Shown here piece by piece: positions 41,051 to 46,052 of a DNA stretch of 46,052 nt. The stretch comes from Gordonia gummivorans (GTDB lineage: Bacteria; Actinomycetota; Actinomycetes; Mycobacteriales; Mycobacteriaceae), in assembly GCF_022513585.1 (NCBI RefSeq), contig NZ_JAKWBF010000041.1, positions 1 to 46,052 on the forward strand. The letters run 5' to 3'. The position numbers and the translations under genes are program-made. Below the pieces are notes generated by a model, which did not search any database, had not been told where the DNA came from, and saw nothing but the letters and a program-made list of their open reading frames with translations. Each line of letters opens with the position of its first letter. The first letter of the stretch is position 1.

Positions 41051-41602
41051 TCAACGTCCGGGCAATGAACGAACCGCTTGCCGCATCAGACCCGGTACCG
41101 AATTGGCAAGATCCGAGCGAGTATCCGCCACGCTCTTCATTGCCCGGTAGAAAGACAACATCTGCCGGGGCGACGGAATCCTGGGCACATGTGCCAACTC
41201 CCAGTGGATGCCGCTGATGGGGTCGTCGAAGAACACCGCGTAATAGCCGGGCCAATACTGGGGATACGGCTGCGGCTCGTCGGTCACCGGGACTTCGCGA
41301 GCAGCGAGGAATTCCGAACGAAAGCGGTCGATCTCCGCACGACTGCGAGCCCACAGTGAAATGTGGTTGATCCCCACGGCCTGCTCGTCGTGGCAGAGTT
41401 TGGAGCCGGTCCGCGCCGGTTGAATACCGATGTAGCTGTGTGGAGTCGTGGTCCGGGTCATGTAGTAGGTCGACTCGTACTCCATGTCGAGAGTCGAAAA
41501 GCTGCTGTAGCCAAGCCATCCGAACATCGCGTCGTAGAAATCGATCGACTTGTCGTAGTCGAGCACCGCGAACTCGACGTGATGTACCCCGCGCCATCGC
41601 AT
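41051..41602 (-). CDS. VOC-superfamily (glyoxalase-like) protein
   Basis: The protein is 183 aa with two beta-alpha-beta-beta-beta halves. The first runs from GVHHVEFAVLDYDKSIDFYDAMFGWLGY and the second from GINHISLWARSRAEIDRF. Candidate metal ligands are the His of HHVEF, the His of NHISL and the Glu of HWELAHV. PISGIHWELAHVP is a standard VOC end block. It may be a dioxygenase, glyoxalase or resistance-type protein. The ATG at 41602 is preferred because the fold starts at once. Confidence 0.82.
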   Translation of the reverse strand: MRWRGVHHVEFAVLDYDKSIDFYDAMFGWLGYSSFSTLDMEYESTYYMTRTTTPHSYIGIQPARTGSKLCHDEQAVGINHISLWARSRAEIDRFRSEFLAAREVPVTDEPQPYPQYWPGYYAVFFDDPISGIHWELAHVPRIPSPRQMLSFYRAMKSVADTRSDLANSVPGLMRQAVRSLPGR

Positions 41603-41676
41603 GGCATCTCCCCGTCTGCGCAACCGTGGACTCGGGCATCGAATCCTCGGGGCCATCTTGCCAGTGCGACCTTTCA

Positions 41677-41880
41677 GCCGCCCTGCACCCCGGCGGAACC
41701 GTTCGGCAGGCGACGCTACGCGCCGGAATCGCCATGGACGTCATCGATGCCGGAGTCGTGGTCGGTGCTGCGCGAAACGGGGTGCCGCCCCGCGCCGCCG
41801 GCATCGGAGTGATGCTCGCGGGTGGCACTGCCGCCCTGGCCCTTGCGGGGCCGCGGGCGCTCCGACTCGTCAACAGGTGA
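41677..41880 (+). pseudogene. C-terminal remnant of a small membrane protein gene
   Basis: The plus frame encodes a coherent Ala/Gly-rich stretch, LHPGGTVRQATLRAGIAMDVIDAG followed by PPRAAGIGVMLAGGTAALALAG. It looks like the last third of a DUF4267-like small membrane protein. The upstream half of such a protein is missing; the frame runs antisense into the VOC gene. A short product from ATG 41734 (48 aa) is possible but lacks a ribosome-binding site. Confidence 0.4.
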
Positions 41881-41968
41881 GCCGGCAGATCACCGAACGT
41901 CGTTGTACGACCAACAGAAGTTGCAGTGTGACGCAGGACTCGGGCTCACCTGCAACCTTTGTGCAGAG

Positions 41969-42346
41969 CTATCCGCGATTGAGCGCAATCGCCGATTGCA
42001 CCAGGGCGACAAGCGCATCGGTGTCGAGCGTGTCGCCTTCCCTGATGTCGATCGCGCGTCGGGTGCCGGCGCTCAGGCTGGCGTTGAACACCTTCTCGGG
42101 GTCCGGAAGCGAAGCGCCTTTGGCAAAGGTCAGTTTGATCTTGTCCTTGTAGGTCTCGAGCGTGCAGATCAACCCGTCGGCCGAAAACGTCGGCACACCG
42201 TCCGGATTGGACGGCTTGCGCCATTTGATCTCTTCGACGATGTCCGGATCTGCTCCGAGGATCAGCGCGCGTACATCCGAAACCCGTGATTCTCGCCAGT
42301 CTGTGCCCACATGGTTCACGGTAATCGACCGCGCGCCGGCCTTCAC
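41969..42346 (-). CDS. DUF1801 (YdhG-like) protein
   Basis: The product is about 125 aa. VRALILGADPDIVEEIKWRKPSNPDGVPTFS and LICTLETYKDKIKLTFAKGASLPDP are the core of the DUF1801 fold, a small SufE/YjbR-like alpha-beta domain of unknown function found in actinobacteria. GTG at 42346 overlaps the stop of the PPOX gene (GTGA), giving a coupled pair. Longer frames would overlap the PPOX gene by 120 bp and are less likely. Confidence 0.78.
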   Translation of the reverse strand: MKAGARSITVNHVGTDWRESRVSDVRALILGADPDIVEEIKWRKPSNPDGVPTFSADGLICTLETYKDKIKLTFAKGASLPDPEKVFNASLSAGTRRAIDIREGDTLDTDALVALVQSAIALNRG

Positions 42347-42753
42347 CAACTTCGCAGACGCTGTGGTTCGACGCGCACTGTCACCGAGTAGGTGGCACGG
42401 AATTCGGCAGTCGTGGTGTTGATCCCGGCGAAGCTCTCGCCGTACTTCGCCAGATAGGCGCTCCACTCGTCGTCGGTCGGACCGTTGTCGTCGAGGTGGG
42501 CGTTGCCGGTGAACACGGCCACGTCTCCCCCGAAGGCATTCGAGTTCAAGTTCAGCGCGACTGCCGGATGGGCGGAGACATTGCGGAGCTTGGCCTTTCC
42601 GGGCTCACTGAAGATCAGGAACGAGCCGTCGTGCCAGAGGAACCAGACCGGAGTGGGGACCGGCGTGTGCTTTGCGTCGACGGTGGTCAGCCAAATGATG
42701 TGTTCGCCGTCGAGCCGTTCGGCGACGCGGTCGGGAATCTCGAGAGTGGTCAT
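42343..42753 (-). CDS. PPOX-class (pyridoxamine 5'-phosphate oxidase-like) flavin/F420 protein
   Basis: The protein is 136 aa. IIWLTTVDAKHTPVPTPVWFLWHDGSFLIFSEPGKAKLRNVSAHPAVALNL is the split-barrel core that binds FMN or F420. The size and sequence resemble the TIGR03667-type F420-dependent group of mycobacteria (Rv3369-like). The substrate is unknown. The ATG at 42753 is clear. It is translationally coupled to the downstream DUF1801 gene. Confidence 0.84.
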   Translation of the reverse strand: MTTLEIPDRVAERLDGEHIIWLTTVDAKHTPVPTPVWFLWHDGSFLIFSEPGKAKLRNVSAHPAVALNLNSNAFGGDVAVFTGNAHLDDNGPTDDEWSAYLAKYGESFAGINTTTAEFRATYSVTVRVEPQRLRSW

Positions 42754-42813
42754 GGCTGTGTAACGCCACGTCCTGCTTGGCCATTCCGGCCGCGAACCAT
42801 CTCTGAGTGCCGA

Positions 42814-43278
42814 TCACTCCAGGAGTTGCTCTATGCGGAAGTCGACGAGCGTGCGCATCTTCAGCGCCGTTGTGCTGCGCTGCACACCGTCGACGTCGAG
42901 GATGCGCCCCGCGATGCGATACAGGTCGTCGGCGTCTCGGGCGACGACGTGGATCAGCAGGTCGGTCGCCCCGGTCAGGCCGTGCACCTCGATCACCTCG
43001 GGAATCTGGGTCAGCGCGGCGGCGACCTCGGCGAGCCTGCGCTGCGTGACCTCCGTGAACACATATGCCGCGATCGGGAATCCGAGCGATTCGGGATCGA
43101 TACGACGGTCGAAGCCCCGCAGCGCGTCGGTGTCACTCCAGCGGGTCATGCGCGCCTGCACGGTGTTGCGGGAGAGCCTCGTCAGGTCCGCCAGCGCACT
43201 CGTGGTCGCGCGGGGCGACCGGATCAGTGCTCGCAGGATGCCTCGGTCGGTCGCGTCGAACCGAAAAGCCTTGTGCAC
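42814..43278 (-). CDS. Lrp/AsnC family transcriptional regulator
   Basis: The product is about 154 aa. The N-terminal winged HTH has DATDRGILRALIRSPRATTSALADLTRLSRNTVQARMTRW; the C-terminal RAM domain has IEVHGLTGATDLLIHVVARDADDLYRI with the ligand-loop glycine. Such regulators sense amino acids and often control the divergent gene. GTG at 43278 fits the GAAAGG box better than GTG at 43287. It is divergent from the AceE-like gene across about 190 bp, so it probably governs that gene in response to an amino acid or keto acid. Confidence 0.9.
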   Translation of the reverse strand: MHKAFRFDATDRGILRALIRSPRATTSALADLTRLSRNTVQARMTRWSDTDALRGFDRRIDPESLGFPIAAYVFTEVTQRRLAEVAAALTQIPEVIEVHGLTGATDLLIHVVARDADDLYRIAGRILDVDGVQRSTTALKMRTLVDFRIEQLLE

Positions 43279-43312
43279 TCTGACCACCCTTTCACTGGCT
43301 ATGACACCCCCC

Positions 43313-43332
43313 AGTTGTCACTTTGCGCAACT
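43313..43332. promoter_or_regulatory. Possible Lrp/AsnC operator
   Basis: AGTTG (43313-43317) and CAACT (43328-43332) form an inverted repeat that contains the palindrome TTGCGCAA (43323-43330), lying between the divergent regulator and E1-like gene. Lrp-type sites are degenerate, so this is tentative. Confidence 0.35.
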
Positions 43333-43474
43333 ATTGGCACTTCTCTTGCATATTCTAGTCAATCGGAGCCAGACTGCGAACCATTCTGCATATTCACGAC
43401 GCACATCGCGATGAGCCGCGATATCGGCCCGCGCAGTGCGTCGACGCGGGATCATTGTGACCAGGAGGACTCCG

Positions 43475-45799
43475 ATGACCACCAGTTCGGCGCCGAACAC
43501 CGGCACGGTCCAGCGCGACGACGTGCTCACCGAGATCGCGCAACGGGTGCTGTGGACGTCGACCGCGATCGTCCATCACGCCAACCGAATCCGGCCCAAC
43601 CCCTCGGGCCTCAAGGTCGGCGGTCATCAGGCGTCGTGCGCGTCGATGGTGTCGATCATGACCGAACTCTGGTTCGAGCAACTCCGCCCGGGCGACCGCG
43701 TGTCGGTGAAACCGCATGCGGCACCGGTCCTCCACGCCATCAACTACCTGCTCGGCGACCTCGACGCCGACCATCTCCCTCGTCTACGCGAGTTCGGCGG
43801 CTTGCAAAGCTACCCGAGTCGCACGAAAGATCCTGACACCGTGGACTACTCGACGGGTTCGGTCGGCATCGGCGCCACCGCTCCGATCTGGGGTGCCATC
43901 GCCCGCCGTTACGTCACAACAGCATTCGGCACTGCCGGCACCGGGCGGCAGTATTCGTTGGTGGGCGACGCCGAACTCGACGAGGGCGCGGTCTGGGAGG
44001 CCATCCTCGACTCGTCGGTCGGCGAACTCGGCGAGATCGTCTGGATCGTCGACATGAATCGGCAGTCGCTGGATCGGGTGGTGCCCAATATCGCCGCGCC
44101 CCGGCTGGAGGCGATGTTCACCGCGGCCGGCTGGCAGGTGATCACGGTGCGCTGGGGGCGACTGCTCGACGAGTTGTTCGCACGACCCGGCGGCGACGCA
44201 CTGCGGGTCCGGATCACCGACATGTCCAACCCCGAGTATCAGCGATTGCTGCGCTGCGACGTCGACGAGTTGCGCACCCGACTGCCCGGGGAGGGCGACG
44301 GTGCAACCGCGATCGCCGCATTGATCGCCGACCTCGACGATGCGGCCGTCCATGCGGCGATCCGCAACCTCGGCGGACACGACCTGTCGGCCCTGCGAGC
44401 GGCGTTCGACACCATCGACGACACCCGGCCGACCGTGATCATCGCCTACACGATCAAGGGTTACGGTCTTCCCACAGAAGGACATCCGCAGAATCATTCG
44501 TCGTTGCTGAGCGTCGAACAGTTCGCGGAACTCGGTGCGCAGATGGGTGAGGATCCGTCGAAACCGTGGCATCGGTTCCCCGACGACTCACCCGCGGGCC
44601 GCGTGTGCGAAGCGACAGCAGCGCATACGCGTCGGGAACCAACCCCGGAGCCCGAGAAGCTGGCGGTTCCGGCCGATGTCGGTCGCACCCCGACCGCGGT
44701 CTCCACCACCCAAGCCGCGCTCGGGCGCACCTTGCTCGACCTGACCCGGCAGGCACCCGATGTGGCGCGGCGAATCATCACCGTCAGCCCCGACGTGAGT
44801 TCCTCGACCAATCTGGCCGGCTGGCTGAACAAGGTCGGTGTGTGGTCGCCGACCGAACGTCACGACTGGTTCGACGACGACCGTGACACCCTCATGCACT
44901 GGCGGGAACGACCCACCGGCCAGCACATGGAACTCGGGATCGCGGAGACGAATCTCGTCGGTCTGATCGGCGAACTCGGCGCCACGTGGAGCCGCTGGGG
45001 CGAGCCGCTGCTGCCCATCGGTGTGCTCTACGACCCCTTCGTGGAACGAGCACTCGAACCGTGGTCGTACGGCATCTACGCCGGCGGCCAGTCCATCCTG
45101 GTCGGCACCCCGGCCGGCGTAACGCTTGCGCCGGAAGGTGGTGCGCACCAATCGATCAAGACGCCGTCGATCGGTCTGGAGCAACCCGGATGCGTCAGCT
45201 ACGAACCGGCGTTTGCCGTCGATGTCGAATGGACACTGCTCGACTGCCTCGCGCACCTCGGCCGCCCGGGCGGACGTTCGGCATATCTGCGGTTGTCGAC
45301 CCGACCGGTCGAGCAGACCCTCGCCGCGGTTCCCACCGATCCGTCGGCGCGTGAACGTCGACGACGACAGGTGGTGGCCGGTGGATACACGTTGCGGCGC
45401 ACCGAGAATCCGGTCGTCACGATCGTGGCGGTCGGTGCGATGGTCACCGATGCGCTCGACTCGGCACATCGACTGTCGCAGATGGACATCGAGTGTGATG
45501 TGGTGGTGATCACCAGTCCCGGACTCGTGTTCGAGGCGTGGCAGTCGCGGCGCGGCCAGGGCGATGCCCCGACGTGGATACTGGATCAGATCTTCCCCGC
45601 CGATCGCGCCACGCCAATCGTGACCGTCCTCGACGGTCATCCCCACACCCTGTCTTTCGTGCCGACCATCAATCGTGTCACCTCGATTGCCTTGGGCGTC
45701 AGCCAGTTCGGCCAGTCCGGGTCGCTCGAGGACGTCTACCGACTGCACGGCATCGACTCGGACGCGATCGTGCGGGCCGCGCTCGATCTGATCGCGTGA
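43475..45799 (+). CDS. AceE-like thiamine-diphosphate E1/transketolase-superfamily enzyme (short form)
   Basis: The protein is 774 aa, shorter than homodimeric pyruvate dehydrogenase E1 (about 890-930 aa). The N-terminal part has HANRIRPNPSGLKVGGHQASCASM and the ThDP motif GDAELDEGAVWEAILDSS (from 165), ending at IVDMNRQSLD. FDTIDDTRPTVIIAYTIKGYGLPTEGHPQNHSSLL and MELGIAETNLVGLIGELG match the AceE pyrimidine domain. It probably decarboxylates a 2-oxo acid other than, or in addition to, pyruvate. No E2 or E3 gene is adjacent. CAGGAGGA precedes the ATG at 43475. The divergent Lrp-type gene suggests amino-acid-linked control. Confidence 0.85.
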   Translation: MTTSSAPNTGTVQRDDVLTEIAQRVLWTSTAIVHHANRIRPNPSGLKVGGHQASCASMVSIMTELWFEQLRPGDRVSVKPHAAPVLHAINYLLGDLDADHLPRLREFGGLQSYPSRTKDPDTVDYSTGSVGIGATAPIWGAIARRYVTTAFGTAGTGRQYSLVGDAELDEGAVWEAILDSSVGELGEIVWIVDMNRQSLDRVVPNIAAPRLEAMFTAAGWQVITVRWGRLLDELFARPGGDALRVRITDMSNPEYQRLLRCDVDELRTRLPGEGDGATAIAALIADLDDAAVHAAIRNLGGHDLSALRAAFDTIDDTRPTVIIAYTIKGYGLPTEGHPQNHSSLLSVEQFAELGAQMGEDPSKPWHRFPDDSPAGRVCEATAAHTRREPTPEPEKLAVPADVGRTPTAVSTTQAALGRTLLDLTRQAPDVARRIITVSPDVSSSTNLAGWLNKVGVWSPTERHDWFDDDRDTLMHWRERPTGQHMELGIAETNLVGLIGELGATWSRWGEPLLPIGVLYDPFVERALEPWSYGIYAGGQSILVGTPAGVTLAPEGGAHQSIKTPSIGLEQPGCVSYEPAFAVDVEWTLLDCLAHLGRPGGRSAYLRLSTRPVEQTLAAVPTDPSARERRRRQVVAGGYTLRRTENPVVTIVAVGAMVTDALDSAHRLSQMDIECDVVVITSPGLVFEAWQSRRGQGDAPTWILDQIFPADRATPIVTVLDGHPHTLSFVPTINRVTSIALGVSQFGQSGSLEDVYRLHGIDSDAIVRAALDLIA

Positions 45800-45860
45800 T
45801 CACGGACCGTGCAACGTCGATCACGGCACGACCCCAGTCCGGTTCCGCCGAATCTGCGCC

Positions 45861-45916
45861 CACACAGATCTACCATCCACACATGGGATCTCCTGTGTAG
45901 ATGGTAGTTCTGTGTG
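45861..45916. terminator. Large hairpin between convergent genes
   Basis: The 23-nt arms at 45861-45883 and 45894-45916 match at 21 positions (CACACAGA... against ...TCTGTGTG) with a 10-nt loop. It lies between the E1-like stop and the convergent exonuclease-like stop, so it is a good bidirectional terminator. Confidence 0.65.
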
Positions 45917-45979
45917 TGGATACCGACGCCGGGCGGGCGGGGACAACCGGAAATGAACTTCTGACTCACGGCACTGGCA

Positions 45980-46052
45980 TCAACCGTAGGTCACCACAAG
46001 CGGAGCATGATCCGAAAGGCGTTCGGCGGGTGAGGGTTCCTTGTCCACGACG
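45980..46052 (-). CDS. xthA: C-terminal end of exodeoxyribonuclease III-type nuclease (partial)
   Basis: Only the last 23 codons are in the window, ending at a TGA on the minus strand (45982-45980). The visible tail reads EPSPAERLSDHAPLVVTYG. SDHAPLVV is the final conserved block of the exonuclease III/AP-endonuclease (endonuclease-exonuclease-phosphatase) family, with the catalytic Asp-His pair. The rest of the gene lies beyond the right edge. Confidence 0.65.
   Translation of the reverse strand, partial: VVDKEPSPAERLSDHAPLVVTYG

Noticed and set aside
40975..41217. A small gene starting MKLCPDSGHNFIRI
   Set aside because: Its first codons are the right arm of the palindrome, and the rest is antisense to the VOC gene. 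It has no ribosome-binding site.

Overview
The window is high-GC, densely coded DNA from a mycolic-acid actinobacterium (order Mycobacteriales). Gordonia or a close relative fits best, but this is inferred from gene content and style, not from a marker gene. The pointers are an Lsr2 nucleoid protein, a mycothiol-dependent (MDMPI-type) enzyme, a secreted Amidase_3 cell-wall amidase, a mycobacterial-type P450, a DUF6542 protein in the ychF neighbourhood, GTG/TTG starts, and many 4-bp ATGA/GTGA/TTGA stop-start overlaps. The layout is chromosomal; no insertion sequence, phage gene, tRNA or CRISPR array was seen.

Region by region. 1-9.8 kb: a DUF2236/MpaB-like oxygenase divergent from its TetR regulator around a long inverted repeat; a multicopper oxidase followed by an AmpG-like MFS carrier; a free-methionine-sulfoxide-reductase-like GAF protein; an MDMPI-type enzyme; an HTH-MntA/HepT toxin-antitoxin pair whose antitoxin lacks one DXD aspartate; and a TetR/racemase operon divergent from a double-cupin gene. 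9.9-22.8 kb: a membrane lipid kinase, APC permease, unusual P-type ATPase, RluA-like pseudouridine synthase, small membrane and secreted proteins, a micro-ORF coupled to a P450, a secreted GH43-like protein, an Imm-5-like protein and a CPA2 antiporter. 22.8-25 kb: a nested palindrome and two adjacent VapBC modules of different antitoxin type. 25-32.7 kb: ychF, an AI-2E transporter, a 570-bp gene-free stretch with two repeat systems, an Ada-AlkA/Ogt alkylation-repair operon, rmuC and the DUF6542 gene. 32.7-38.2 kb: amidase, SDR, fructosamine kinase and nucleosidase on one strand, then trhO-cobW, with a lipoprotein gene starting one base from trhO. 38.9-46 kb: lsr2, an LLM-class monooxygenase, a 22-bp perfect palindrome, a VOC protein, a gene remnant, a PPOX/DUF1801 pair, an Lrp/AsnC regulator divergent from a short AceE-like E1, and the C-terminal end of an exonuclease III-type gene.

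Functional themes are redox and xenobiotic chemistry (multicopper oxidase, P450, LLM flavoenzyme, PPOX, SDR, DUF2236), damage repair (Ada-AlkA, Ogt, methionine-sulfoxide and fructosamine repair, RmuC, exonuclease III) and small stress modules (three toxin-antitoxin pairs). The least ordinary features are the fused and partly degenerate antitoxin next to an intact HepT, several enzymes lacking a hallmark residue (Cys to Arg in the GAF reductase, both cysteines in the racemase, the TM4 Glu in the P-type ATPase), and unexplained non-coding repeats: a 19-bp-period octamer array near 27.5 kb, twin palindromic repeats near 27.75 kb, and large palindromes near 23.25 kb and 41.0 kb.
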